The notes under the pieces are model-generated. The model ran no database searches. It saw only the letters and a program-made list of their open reading frames with translations, and was not told where the DNA came from. Shown piece after piece: positions 11,511 through 22,084 of a stretch of 64,000 nucleotides of DNA. The first letter of the stretch is position 1; each line of letters opens with the position of its first letter. Source of the DNA: Pollenia angustigena (lineage: Eukaryota > Arthropoda > Insecta > Diptera > Polleniidae); assembly GCA_930367215.1 (NCBI GenBank), contig OV884056.1:254847127-254911126 (forward strand), written 5' to 3'. Both the position numbers and the translations under genes were made by a program.

Positions 11511-12415
11511 ATCAAAACCAGCGCATAATACACCTTCCACTTATTTTATGGGAGTAAAAAACAAAATTCTTAGGAATAGTAGTTTACACAACTCAAAAAA
11601 CAATTTGTAATTGTATACTTTCAAGTAAGAAAATCTAAAATGATTTCAAAGCAATTCTCAAAATTAATAACTTTAAGTATTCTGTTATCTCCAAAAAATA
11701 ATTGAAATTGGATTTTATTTTAATATTTCCTAAAGTACTAAAATCATTTGTTAGTTCTACTGTTTTCCATCTAGTTTTCTAAAGTTATTCTCTACTCGTA
11801 CTTGTGTAAATATATAAATTTCCATAAAATATTATAAGATCTCTTTTTCTTCGTATTGTTGTTGCTGGTGTTGTTTTTGAATTAAGTTTGAAACACGTAC
11901 TGACTATAATTTTTGCTAATTACTCTCCAAGCAGTAATTTAATTTTAATATATGTTTATCTCCTTTACTCTTGCAAGCACACTTTCACTGTCTCTTTTCC
12001 ATTTTGGGTTTGGTTCTATTTTAGTAGTCTATACTAAAACTCATGACTCTTAATGACGTTAATGCATGAGTGTGTAGAAACTACACGCATACATTTAAAA
12101 TATTGTGCTATATCAACTGGTATTACTCTAGTACAACTACACAATAAAAAAAAAATAAAATATAAAGAAAATTACAGGTTGTCAAGGATATTTAATTATT
12201 CAGAATTCAACAGACACGCATCATCACAACAACAGCAACATCAATATAATTATTCAACAGCAATAAAAACAAGAACAATACCAACAACAAAAACTATTCG
12301 TCAAGAGATATTTACACATTATTGTTGGTGTTGTTGTTATTTTGTACAACATATTAAAATAAGTTTTTAAATAAATTATATGTTCATACAGGTAAACAAT
12401 AATTGCATACATACA

Positions 12416-12460
<45 letters not shown>

Positions 12461-12900
12461 TAAGGCGAGTGTTTTTATGTACGCGTGCTTTTGTGTATGA
12501 ATATGTTTTATTATTATCAGGAAACAAAATAAATTTTGCTCCAAAGATAATATTTAATTCATTTGTAATTTGTATAAAAACAGTAAACCTAATAAATAGA
12601 TTTTACGTATTTACGTATTAAATGTTAAGCATTTATTTAATGCCACACAAACAAGTAACCGTACTAAATGGTGTCGATCTGTAATCGGATTTCAGGGAAA
12701 TTGTATTTTGTTTTGATTAAAATTTTTTGTCCGGCTGTTCATTTGATGGAAAATAAATCAGTTAATTTTAAATTTATTGTAATTTGTTTTTGATAAACGT
12801 TTTCTTTAGTGTTATTTCAAGAATTTTTTATTTATTTAATCTTAAACCTGGTATCAGACTAGACTTTAGACTAGAACACAAATTTATTCCAAACTTTAAG
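11511..12900. other. Non-coding stretch with microsatellite-rich DNA
   Basis: This holds A+T-rich sequence, CAACAACAGCAACA runs near 12225 and 12270, and a long (CA)n tract. The overlapping frames on both strands through the (CA)n tract are low-complexity and are not genes. Confidence 0.55.
12419..12459. repeat. (CA)n microsatellite
   Basis: About 20 uninterrupted CA dinucleotides. Confidence 0.97.
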
Positions 12901-12919
12901 CTAGACCTTGGACTTAATT

Positions 12920-13041
12920 TAACCTAAGAATGATTCAGGAATTTAGACTGAACTTGTCTTAGCCCATTAACCACCAAAATGATAATAGCAGTGATAATTA
13001 AGACAAGTTCAGTCTAAATTCCTGAATCATGCTTAGGTTTT
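12920..13041. repeat. Inverted repeat with 42-base arms
   Basis: The left arm (about 12920-12961) contains GATTCAGGAATTTAGACTGA and ACTTGTCTTA. The right arm (about 12999-13041) is its reverse complement with one clear mismatch (AAGAATGATT against AAGCATGATT). The spacer is about 37 bases. The right arm abuts the TTAA that starts the piggyBac-like element, so this is either a small hairpin element or part of the target context. Confidence 0.75.
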
Positions 13042-13187
13042 AACCCTTATACGGTCTTCGGGTGAAATTTCACCCATTTTATGTTTCAAAATATATTATC
13101 TCTAAAACATTTTGCTGGATCTAAATTTCATTAAATAACTCGTCATTTTAATGAAATTAGGAACTAATTTTGACAAAAATTAAATTG

Positions 13188-13435
13188 GAACGTGAAAACG
13201 TTATGCAAGAGAAGAAGGCGCCATGCAGATACCCAATTAAAAGTATTTCAACATTACAATCAAGGCATAGATGGTGTAGACAAAATGGACCAGTTAATTG
13301 CTGTTTATCGGTCACGTATAAGACAATGTAAGTGGTGGTGACCAATTTTCGCATATCTGTTGGATGCTTCCGTTGTTAGTGGTTGGCTACTAATGAGAAA
13401 GGTGCACTCAAAATATGATGCAGTTAAATTCAAAC
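13188..13435 (+). pseudogene. piggyBac-like transposase fragment (catalytic region)
   Basis: The plus-strand translation includes HYNQGIDGVDKMDQ, then YRSRIRQCKWWW, a stop, and PIFAYLLDASVVSGWLL. This matches the well-known piggyBac/PGBD pattern YN...GGVDxMD...Y...R..KWWWP.F...LD, including the late catalytic Asp of the VDKMD block. The in-frame stop TGA at 13339-13341 sits directly after the double Trp where these proteins usually have a third Trp, so a single G-to-A change explains it. Upstream, the region that should carry the earlier catalytic Asp residues is missing, and the left element end lies only about 150 bases away. It cannot encode a working transposase. Confidence 0.8.
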
Positions 13436-13684
13436 GAAAATTCATTTTAAACAAATTAAAATTCATTTAGAAAACGGATCATTTACATTTCATTTAAAAC
13501 AAATGATTTCTACATTCATTTTTCAATTTTTTATTTATTGAACAGCATATTCGTTGAAATTTAATAGTTTTTACTTTTAAAAAATATATTTTAACCGACT
13601 AAAATTAAACTACATTTTTTAGTAGTTTGTTTTTTGAATAACAAACATAAATGTTAAAAAATAAAATTATTTGTAAAATAACTA

Positions 13685-14527
13685 CAGTCGAACTCCCATA
13701 ACTCGAACTTCTCTAACTCGAATTTTCTCTTACTCGAACCAATTTGATTGGCAGTAGCTCTTAAACAATAAACTACATACAATTCTCCTTCCGTAACTCG
13801 AACTTCCATAACTCGAAATTCTCCATAACTCGAACCAAATACTCAAATTTGTATTCTATAACTCGAAGTTTTTTGCTTGTTTTGTTTATTTTGTTTATTT
13901 ATTTCGCTTTCTTTTGCTTGTTTAGCAGGTTTGTATATTTTACTTTGCTCTTTTTTTCGGGGAAATCCCTTTTTGTACATTACGTGTGTCTTTTGGTTTG
14001 CCTAAATATGTTAAAATTATTTGTATGTGTTTATTTCATGGCAAGTAAACGTGTTTTATAATGTTTGTCGATGGAGGGAAATATAAGTTTATAAAAGAAG
14101 TCGAGGGTGGATTCAAGAAAAAGGAAGCAGACAATAAATATGGTGTCCCAGCTAGTACGGTCTCATAGATTTTTAAAAATAAAGAATTAATTATCAACTC
14201 CTTTGAGTCAGTATCTCATCTCTTTAGTAAAATGAATAAGACCCAAATATACAAAATTATCGACATAGCAGTCCTCAATTGGTTTACAGCAGCTAGAAGT
14301 CAAACCATGCCGATATTTTACTTCATTGTAACTTGTTTATTACAAATACATACCTACATGCTTAGGTATGAAGCTTTCAAATAGTGCCTGTTTTAAACAA
14401 AAAATACAAAATGTACACAAGTTTGCAATTTATTCTCTTTTCAACAAGAAAATTCTGTAACTCGAAGTCTCCATAAGTCGAAGTTTTTTTTTTGATAATG
14501 GTGATTCGAGTTATAGAAGTTCGACTG
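13685..14527 (+). mobile_element. pogo/Tigger-like element inserted in piggyBac-like remnant
   Basis: The ends are inverted: CAGTCGAACTCCCATAACTC on the left and GAGTTATAGAAGTTCGACTG on the right, flanked by TA on both sides (13683-13684, 14528-14529). TA target duplication and CAGT...ACTG ends fit the pogo branch of the Tc1/mariner superfamily. ACTCGAA motifs repeat next to both ends. At 843 bases it is much shorter than full-length pogo elements and keeps only the N-terminal part of a transposase. Confidence 0.85.
14038..14315 (+). pseudogene. pogo-like transposase N-terminal fragment
   Basis: The frame opens with ATG at 14038 (MASKRVL, then a stop). After a frameshift it continues as YKFIKEVEGGFKKKEADNKY, then GVPASTVS, a stop and IFKNKE. 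Downstream it reads IDIAVLNWFTAARSQTMPI. These correspond to the helix-turn-helix of pogo/CENP-B-type transposases (I.EVE.G..K.E.A..YG.P.STVS) and the start of the second HTH (L..WF...R....P). Nothing resembling the DDE catalytic domain follows before the right element end. It lies inside the pogo-like element and is a relic. Confidence 0.8.
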
Positions 14528-14600
14528 TATATTTTTATTAAATTTTAACAGTACGGAAAACGAATTTATTCACCCAAATGATCTAGATTGCTCAAACTTG

Positions 14601-14830
14601 TTGCAATTCCGTAGATATATAGCCACTTCTTACCTGGAAACGTATGGTGTGCCCTCTGTAAGAGGTTACAGACTATCGATTTTCAGTGCTGTCAATCGAT
14701 ATTACGGTAGAAATCAAATAATAGACTACTCCAAAACGGATTAAAGATGTGCAAACTGCGGTAATAAGTCTAATTTTATATGCAACAAGGGCCTTCACCC
14801 AAAAGAATGTTTCAAAAAATTTCACATTTC
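14601..14830 (+). pseudogene. piggyBac-like transposase C-terminal fragment with cysteine-rich motif
   Basis: The translation gives LQFRRYIATSYLETYG, then a stretch ending in KTD and a stop, then RCANCGNKSNF, ICNKGLHPKECFKKFH. The FRR..A..YL..YG block and a closing C-x2-C...C...LH..CF..(Y/F)H motif are hallmarks of the piggyBac C-terminus, whose cysteine-rich domain binds the element ends. It is in the same orientation as the 13.2-13.4 kb fragment and is probably the other part of the same gene, now separated by about 1.1 kb of inserted or unrelated DNA. The in-frame stop before RCANC confirms it is dead. Confidence 0.8.
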
Positions 14831-14989
14831 ATGTGAAGATATTGCATAATGTCCCTTATAAGGGACTCCTTCTAAAATCTTTAAAAAAAATTTTTTTCAT
14901 ATAAAACTTCTAAAATTTATTTTAATAGTTGTTTTAAATTGCGTGTTCAAAAAGAATTTTGTTAAAAAGTACTTAGTCCACTTCAATCT

Positions 14990-15200
14990 TTACGTTAAGG
15001 TGTGACTCACAATTAGCATCGTGCTTTATGGTTGGACCAGCCTTTACTTTAATCATAATTTAACCCTTAAACTTAAAGATCTACCTTACCAGACGGCCGA
15101 ATATGCTCTTATCGCCATTGCAAGTGAGGACTGTTAAATTTATGCGTAGCAAATTTAAGGACAAAAGTATTATACCTACCCTCCTGCCCTATTGCGTTGG
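14990..15200. repeat. Repeat shared in part with 54478-54545
   Basis: The segment GACTCACAATTAGCATCGTG, CTTTATGGTTGGACCA recurs inverted at 54478-54545 with few changes. The conceptual translation of both copies shares a short block (LTISIV.YGWT), so this may be a remnant of a coding transposon that I do not recognise. The copy here continues to about 15200, but only the first 60 bases are matched elsewhere in the window. Confidence 0.45.
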
Positions 15201-17540
15201 GTATAACAGCCAAAAGTAATTTATCTTAATCAAATTTAAAAATTAGTTTTTTATAAATTTTTATTAAAATAAAAACCTTTTCGGCAATAAGCTAACGTAT
15301 TAAATTAACTGAATTTCAAATACCGTTTGCCAATTTTTAGGTAAAAATTTAAATAAATTTCACACATAATTTTCATTAAATATTTGTAACAAAATACTCA
15401 TTAAAGCATTTTGTCTACCGTCAAAATTAAATTTTAAACATCCAAGAAGAAAAACACAAAATAGAAAAAAAAAAATAAAAAAAAACCAACAAAAAATTTT
15501 ATCAAATTAGAAATTTATTAAAATAAAGGACAACCATTGAACTCTGGCAAAACTTTTTGGGGCAAAAGCATAGTTTTATGTTAAAAATGTACACGTGTAG
15601 ATGTAGAATGCATGCATGTGTAGTAGTATGGGAAAGTTTATAAATATTTTATTCTTAATTTGTTGTTTATAGTTCTGTGAATTTGAAATTTCCCAAAACA
15701 AAAAGACATGAAAAAATTAAAACAACAACACGAAAAACAAACTTTTGACAAATTAAAACTAAACCACATAAAACTTTAGAAGTTTTACTATTTGAATTTA
15801 GTTTTTTAAAGCAAAATGGAGTATATAATATACACATAAGATTTTCCATATACTTTATACATATATTTATATATAGAAACACATGCATATGCGTTTGCAA
15901 GCTTTCGAGTAGAAGTGTATTACAGAAAATAAAATAATTTTTTTTTTTTTTTTTAAAAAACCTCTATAGAATTTAACACTTAAAATTAAAGAAATTTTCT
16001 CGAAATAAAAATTTCAAAATAAACAAATGTTTAAATATTTTATAGAAACTAACAGAATTTTAATATAAATTTTTTTATTTTTATTTTGTTAAACAAAAAC
16101 TTTCGCTTAGATTTCCCCAAGCGGTTTAACAATAAATTTCAAAATTTATACGCTGTGTTATTTTGCTCAGAAACTAACATCGACAAAACAAAAAACAAAA
16201 AACAAGACACGAAATTTAATAATGGAAAAACTAAAAACAAAAATTTCTAATTTAAAAATAACGAAAAAACTAAAAAAATGTATCCAAACTGCCACCACCA
16301 CAACCACATCAGACCGATAACAGCAACACCATCAGCTCTAATACTGACACCAGCCAACAACTGATTGCAACAAACACCTACAACTACTTCTCCCATACAG
16401 TCTTATAAATAAGAGCATGTTGCTATTGCTGTTGTTGTTGTTGTGCCAATAATGCGCGCTAGAATTCCAACAGCAACAGAAAATAAAGCTCCTTAAGTGT
16501 TGTAAGTGAATGAACGAATGAAAGGGTTGGGTAAAAATGAACGAACTTTATTTTTGTTTTTTAAATTTTCGATTTTTGTTGTTTTTTTTTTCTACTACTT
16601 TTCCTTCATGCTTGAGCTCCATACACACGAGACTAAGATTCTGCCCAGTTGCAAGCAACATGCAGTAAGTCGGGATATGTATATATGAATTTCTATTACG
16701 AATTCTTTTTGTTGTTGCAGCAAGCGCAGTGTAAAGCATCGGCTTTTAAAATATTTCGTCAGCTTCCGGCTTTTGTTGTTGCCTGCTTGCAAGCAACCTA
16801 TTTATTGTTGGTATGAGAGAAGAGTTATACTAAATATTGTTACTAGTACATTGTTGCTGTATTTACTGTTTATAACTATCAACCTAAACACACAGACAGA
16901 TACACTTATACACTCATACTCTTACATAAACAAAAGAATACAAATATGAAATGGCAAAAAAAAATACTCTTACGCCCTCTATTAAGTATGTAACAGAAAG
17001 TGATTTTTATTCACTATTGTAGTTGTTGTTGCTTGGATATATGTATTATTATGTTTTAGAATATATATTTATAGCAACAACAATGCAATAAAAGCAAAAA
17101 CAACATGAATATTTCAATGTGTTAAGAAAACGAACATTTCGTTACGAAAACTAGCGGCAAATAACAAAACTAGCTTAAATTTTATATACAAGTGGTATAT
17201 AGAACTAAAGGGTTACCATTTCGGAATTTGTTAAAAAAAAGTAAGGATTTTTTCTCAAGAATACATTCTTATAAAAGTGAAATGTTTGTTGTTGTTGTAC
17301 CAACTTCATTTTTAAGAACTATTAAATTGAAATATGGCTGCACTATGTTTTGCATTAAAGAGTTTCGATGAAAAAATTAACGTAATTTAATTTTTGGATT
17401 TTTTTGCACGTCATCTAGATCTGATCACTTCACACTGCTCAAATTCTGCAATTCTGGCATTGAGATCTTTAACGCTTTAACCTTCTAAAATGTCTAAAAT
17501 TTTTCTTAATTAAAAAAAAAATTGGACTTATATTGAAAGT
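15201..17540. other. Non-coding stretch with simple-sequence runs
   Basis: A+T-rich DNA with CAACAGCAACA and TTGTTGTTGTTG runs (16320-16450, 16710-16860, 17290). No frame has protein-like content. The run-rich style resembles fly intron or enhancer DNA, but I see no splice context or conserved motif that proves it. Confidence 0.5.
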
Positions 17541-18790
17541 AATTATTCCCACAATAGTGGAAAGGGTATTATGCATTTGTGCTGATGTTTGTAACACCTT
17601 AAAATATTAATGCTAGGCGCACCTATGAGAATTTTTACATGAAAATTAGCCTCATGACATAAGTTTGTTTAGGGGGTTTCATGATAGCACATGGGTCCCA
17701 AATAGGGTGCATTAGCAAAAATTGTTTTTATATACGCTGGTGTAGGGTTGAATATACTTTCTTACTTGGCGTAAAAACAGTTTAACTCCAAAAAATCTTT
17801 TGTGTAGAAAAATAACTTTTAAACAATAACTTAATTTTAAAGCGTGTTTTTGAGAGTGTTAAAACTTGAAGCTGCCATCACTGCTTTATTTGAGCACGCT
17901 TTTAACAGCTGATGGTTTCATTATGAATTGACTTACACCAGAAATATGGGCTGAAGCATAAATTGATATTGATATTGAATTTCCATTCAATATCTACAAG
18001 CATTTGTCGAAGCACCATTACATCCACATAATGGGGCGCTTTATAAGCTGGCGGAGTAATTGGCCCATATGCCTTCAAAAACGATGATGGTCAGAACGGT
18101 ACTGCCAATGGTGAACGGTATAGGAACATGATTTGACATTTGTTTGTAACTTAATTCTTGCTGATATGTGGTTCCAACAGGACGGATCCACATGGTACAC
18201 AGCGGGCGCTACAATTGATTTACTCAAAGAAACTTTTGATTTGGGATTATGTTAAGTCACTTGTCTACGTCTATAGACCAAAAACAATTGTGTTGTTAAA
18301 AATTGGTATTTCAGATTGCGCCTTCTACGTGCCAGCTGTGGCGGGCACAATGCAGAAATCATATTTAAACATTAATTTCATAAAATGTTCTTTCCAATTC
18401 GGCTTCACTGATATTGAGAATATATTTTTTATTATAAAAAATTCCAGAAAACAAGTAAGAAAGTGTATTCAATTAAGCCCGACCATATGATACCCTAAAC
18501 CACAGTATTTAAAAACAAATTTTCGAGTGTTTATGAAAAGGGATCTATCTATCTTAGTTTTAAATTTCATTACAATCGGCTTAATAGTTTCTGGGAAAAA
18601 ATTGCGACTTGTACTTCGCTCACAAGGTTACATGGACAGCCAGCCGGCTGGATGGACATCATTAGATCAACTCAGAAATGGATGATGAATCGATCGGTAT
18701 ACTTTAAGGTGGGTCTTGGGCCAATATTTTGAGTTGTTACACACATCAGCACAAATGCATATTCCCCTCTCCACTATTGTGGTGTGGGTA
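17541..18790. repeat. Inverted pair of dispersed repeats flanking a mariner relic
   Basis: The left end (CCCACAATAGTGGAAAGGGT, ATTATGCATTTGTGCTGATG) is the inverted counterpart of the right end (CATCAGCACAAATGCATATT, CCCCTCTCCACTATTGTGGT). The right-hand copy begins at about 18451 with AACAAGTAAGAAAGTG and contains the ACATGGACAGCC...GGATGGACATC motif. The left copy ends near 17767 with ATATACTTTCTTACTTGG, the reverse complement of that start. The two inverted copies bracket a mariner-like pseudogene at 18020-18265. A related repeat lies at 48545-49460. Confidence 0.6.
18020..18265 (+). pseudogene. mariner-family transposase fragment
   Basis: Across frame shifts the plus strand reads WGAL.AGGVIGPYAFKND, then GQNGTANGERYRNMI, a stop, and later DMWFQQDGSTWYTAGATI, then DLLKETF. 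This fits the insect mariner-like pattern in which a GGIIGPYFF...NGDRY..M block is followed by the second catalytic Asp in FQQDGA. The usual HTAR after QQDGA appears altered to YTAG. No N-terminal helix-turn-helix and no final catalytic motif are visible here. The fragment belongs to the same general family as the relic at 23779-24243, which preserves different parts. Confidence 0.75.
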
Positions 18791-19323
18791 TGAAAACAGC
18801 TCTCCACACGGTACGCAAGGATATTTCCAGCACATGCTTTCTTTACCAGATTCAGTCCATTCAGTGACGTGTAGAATTGAACACCAACAAGTCATGATAT
18901 ACATATTAACAACATGGATCCCGGGACAAAAGTTTTCTTTTAAATAAACATTTCAACTGATCCATTAAAGTTTCTTTTTAACACCTAAATAATTGTTTAT
19001 TTAATAAAAATTTATAAATATATAAAAAAAAAAAACAAAAAATGAAGTAAACATTTTATTTAATTACTTACAAAATCCAACTTCAATATGCGATTTCGTC
19101 AACTTACCTAAAAAAAAAAGATAAAGTAGAAAATAAATTGTTTATTTTATTTAAATTTTTCTTTGTATTCTGCAAAACAATATAGTATTATTTCAATAAA
19201 ATAAATTCAAGAATCAAAGTCCCAAAAAATGTGTCACACCACCGGCGAAGACTTTACTGTAACTCATCACTATTTCTACCTTTTTGTTCTTCATATTCCG
19301 GTAAAGTTATTGGTTCTCCTTTC
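18791..19323. repeat. Non-coding stretch ending in a repeat shared with 41.4 kb
   Basis: From about 19229 the sequence GTGTCACACCACCGGCGAAG, then TTGTTCTTCATATTCC and TTATTGGTTCTCCTTTCACT, is closely matched at 41431-41530 (GTGTCACACCACCAGTGAAG and so on). The upstream half has no recognised feature. The repeat has no clear protein content. Confidence 0.55.
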
Positions 19324-20254
19324 ACTATTTATGAGTTCTTTCGTTTTGTTGTACTTGTTCTATTTTCACTTATCAGTCTTGCCACAAATTTCCGAAAGGG
19401 GTAATTCATTAGTATCTTTGCACTTTAAGAAAAGAGCTTTCGTGTTCTCTTAGACGCTTAGAATTACTTGGTTTTTTATGTTCTCAAAGTTTTTTACTAC
19501 AACAGATTCACAAAGATATAAATACTTTCATTTTACTATTTTCCTATTAGAGTTCAGCAAAAGCAAACAATGTCGCGTAAGCATAGGGGCGTTAATTTTT
19601 TTTTTTTTAAACTCATTGAGTTTCCTTTATGAGATATTACTTTTATTTCATAAATGAAAAAGTAAAGACGAATATTTTATAAAACGCCTGTTGGTCTAAA
19701 TTCAACCACTTCACAGTTAAATTTATGTTAAATTTTCAAAATTACTAACTTCTTCTTCCATAAAATGTTTTTTCCATGATATGGAATCAGAGTAGAAATA
19801 CCTCAAAATTAAACTCCAACCTTAATAATGATTAGACTTAGATTATTTATATAGTCCTCAAGTTCCTGGTGGAACATTGGGCCACGACAAATGTCTTTAA
19901 TTGTTTCTTAGTTTACAGGATTAAGAGCGATTCATTGTTTTAATATAAATTACCGTTAGTTTCATTTCGTTCTAGGATACAAAATGTTCTTACATTTCGC
20001 CCTCAATGATATTGCCACGTGTTGATAGGCCTGCCTGGTCTCCTGGAAACATCGGGGTTCAATTTGAGGGCCTACCCAGTAATATCGTCTGCGGGCTTTC
20101 GCTAAAGGTGGAAGTACATAACACGCGTTAGTTCGTCGACGAGTATCGTACAATAGTTATTTTATTTAATTTTTATTATTTATTTGAATTTTTATTTTTT
20201 TGTTTAATTTTTATTTTATTTTTTAATTTTTTGATTGCATGTTTTATTTACTTT
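19324..20254 (+). repeat. Tandem duplication, copy 1 (931 bases, with internal deletion)
   Basis: Bases 19324-20149 match 20255-21078 almost base for base, starting ACTATTTATGAGTTCTTTCG and ending GACGAGTATCGT; I count only a handful of differences (a poly-T length change and a few substitutions). Bases 20150-20254 match 21709-21813. Copy 1 therefore lacks the 630 bases present at 21079-21708 in copy 2. That gap removes most of one PIF-like MITE and the left part of the next. A 63-residue minus-strand frame here has no recognisable content. Confidence 0.9.
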
Positions 20255-21813
20255 ACTATTTATGAGTTCTTTCGTTTTGTTGTACTTGTTCTATTTTCAC
20301 TTATCAGTCTTGCCACAAATTTCCGAAAGGGGTAATTCATTAGTATCTTTGCACTTTAAGAAAAGAGCTTTCGTGTTCTCTTAGACGCTTAGAATTACTT
20401 GGTTTTTTATGTTCTCAAAGTCTTTTACTACAACAGATTCACAAAGATATAAATACTTTCATTTTACTATTTTCCTATTAGAGTTCAGCAAAAGCAAACA
20501 ATGTCGCGTAAGCATAGGGGCGTTAATTTTTTTTTAAAAACTCATTGAGTTTCCTTTATGAGATATTACTTTTATTTCATAAATGAAAAAGTAAAGACGA
20601 ATATTTTATAAAACGCCTGTTGGTCTAAATTCAACCACTTCACAGTTAAATTTATGTTAAATTTTCAAAATTACTAACTTCTTCTTCCATAAAATGTTTT
20701 TTCCATGATATGGACTCAGAGTAGAAATACCTCAAAATTAAACTCCAACCTTAATAATGATTAGACTTAGATTATTTATATAGTCCTCAAGTTCCTGGTG
20801 GAACATTGGGCCACGACAAATGTCTTTAATTATTTCTTAGTTTACAGGATTAAGAGCGATTCATTGTTTTAATATAAATTACCGTTAGTTTCATTTCGTT
20901 CTAGGATACAAAATGTTCTTACATTTCGCCCTCAATGATATTGCCACGTGTTGATAGGCCTGCCTGGTCTCCTGGAAACATCGGGGTTCAATTTGAGGGC
21001 CTACCCAGTAATATCGTCTGCGGGCTTTCGCTAAAGGTGGAAGTACATAACACGCGTTAGTTCGTCGACGAGTATCGTGCGTTTAAAAACTTTAGCGCGT
21101 AAAAAATTGCAAGCTACACAACACGCGTTACAAAAGCCATTCCTGTCAGCTGTTTTTTATTTGTTTACTTATTTGTGCATTGAAAACGGATTCGAAAGTA
21201 TATCAAGATTTTATTATTTCATTAAATTTATTCTTTTTCTATAAATATTGTATGTTTTTTAAGCTCTTCAATAAGTTTTTCTTTCATGGTTCACAAATTT
21301 GTTAAACTATTGCTTTTATTGACAGCTGATTACTTGTCAACAATACACAACTCGTTAAAAAGTTCAAAGTTAACCAACTTTCTGCCGCAAACGCGTCAAA
21401 ATATTTTGTATGTAGCTTGTTCTATGAAAATACACTAGTTTAACTTTTTTTGATAGAAGACGACAGAGCGCGCGCGCTCTAACGCGTGTTATGTACTTCT
21501 ATCTTAAGGGTGCGTACAGAGTGGCCGCTTGTTGCCAAGCCGACTGATGTTAATTACGAGAACTTGTTTATGCGAGAAACAGCGCTGATATTTTATCTAT
21601 TATTTGTGTTTTATGTATGTTTGTATGCATTCTGATTTGTTGTTCATTCAAAATTTTTATTGCATTTTTTTTAAATTTTGTTAATAATTTTTTTTTTTAG
21701 TTTTTTTTACAATAGTTATTTTATTTAATTTTTATTATTTATTTGAATTTTTATTTTTTTGTTTAATTTTTATTTTATTTTTTAATTTTTTGATTGCATG
21801 TTTTATTTACTTT
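20255..21813 (+). repeat. Tandem duplication, copy 2 (with 630 extra bases)
   Basis: This is the partner of copy 1, carrying the full MITE at 21035-21504 and the left part of the MITE at 21508-22084. The junction between copies reads TTTACTTT|ACTATTTATG. The near identity implies a very recent event or two haplotypes joined in the assembly. Confidence 0.9.
21035..21504. mobile_element. PIF/Harbinger-like MITE (family C)
   Basis: The left end AGGTGGAAGTACATAACACG plus CGTTA is the inverse of the right end TAACGCGTGTTATGTACTTC plus TATCT with two mismatches over 25 bases. It is flanked by TAA on both sides (21032-21034, 21505-21507). A three-base TWA duplication is the signature of PIF/Harbinger elements. 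A second full copy in the other orientation lies at 59503-59971, and a truncated one in duplication copy 1 (from 20106). Internal CGCGCGCGCTC and GTCGACGAG motifs are unusually G+C-rich for this window. No transposase. Confidence 0.85.
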
Positions 21814-22084
21814 TTCTTAAATTTTTGTTTTTAATTTTTTTTAAATGTTTTCCAAATCAGTTGGAATCATAACAACATAACATAAACAATGTTTTCAGCG
21901 CTAAAATACGCTTTGGAACTGTTTGCTCGCATTCAATCAGCTTTGCGTTCTGACCAGCTCGGCGCCCACTACGACCTGTTCGCGCTTATTTGTACTAACT
22001 TGAATAGTACAAGTTTTCTCGCATTGGTTCTTGCAATAAGCGTCATTCGGCTCGCCTAGGTAACAAGCCACACTGTACGCAACC
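21508..22084. mobile_element. TAA-flanked TIR element adjoining family C MITE
   Basis: The ends are GGGTGCGTACAGAGTGGC and GCCACACTGTACGCAACC, inverted with few mismatches. Further in, AAGCCGACTGA and the reverse counterpart TCATTCGGCTCG extend the similarity. Flanks are TAA at 21505-21507 and 22085-22087, again a PIF/Harbinger-type target. The left TAA is shared with the neighbouring MITE. The interior is T-rich with no transposase. Confidence 0.8.

Larger units (their letters stand above)
13040..14870 (+). mobile_element. Degenerate piggyBac-like element, internally deleted and interrupted
   Basis: The left end is TTAA followed by CCCTTATACGGTCTTCGGGT, matching the TTAA target and CCC start known for piggyBac elements. 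Inside lie two fragments of a piggyBac-family transposase: part of the catalytic region (13188-13435) and the C-terminal cysteine-rich region (14601-14830). Between them, which should be a few tens of codons, lie A+T-rich DNA and a complete pogo-like element (13685-14527). The expected matching right end (a CCGTATAAGGG-type sequence before TTAA) is not visible, so the right boundary is approximate. Confidence 0.65.

Noticed and set aside
12254..12621. Frames on both strands through the (CA)n tract.
   Set aside because: A dinucleotide repeat translates as an open Thr-His or Cys-Val string in any frame.
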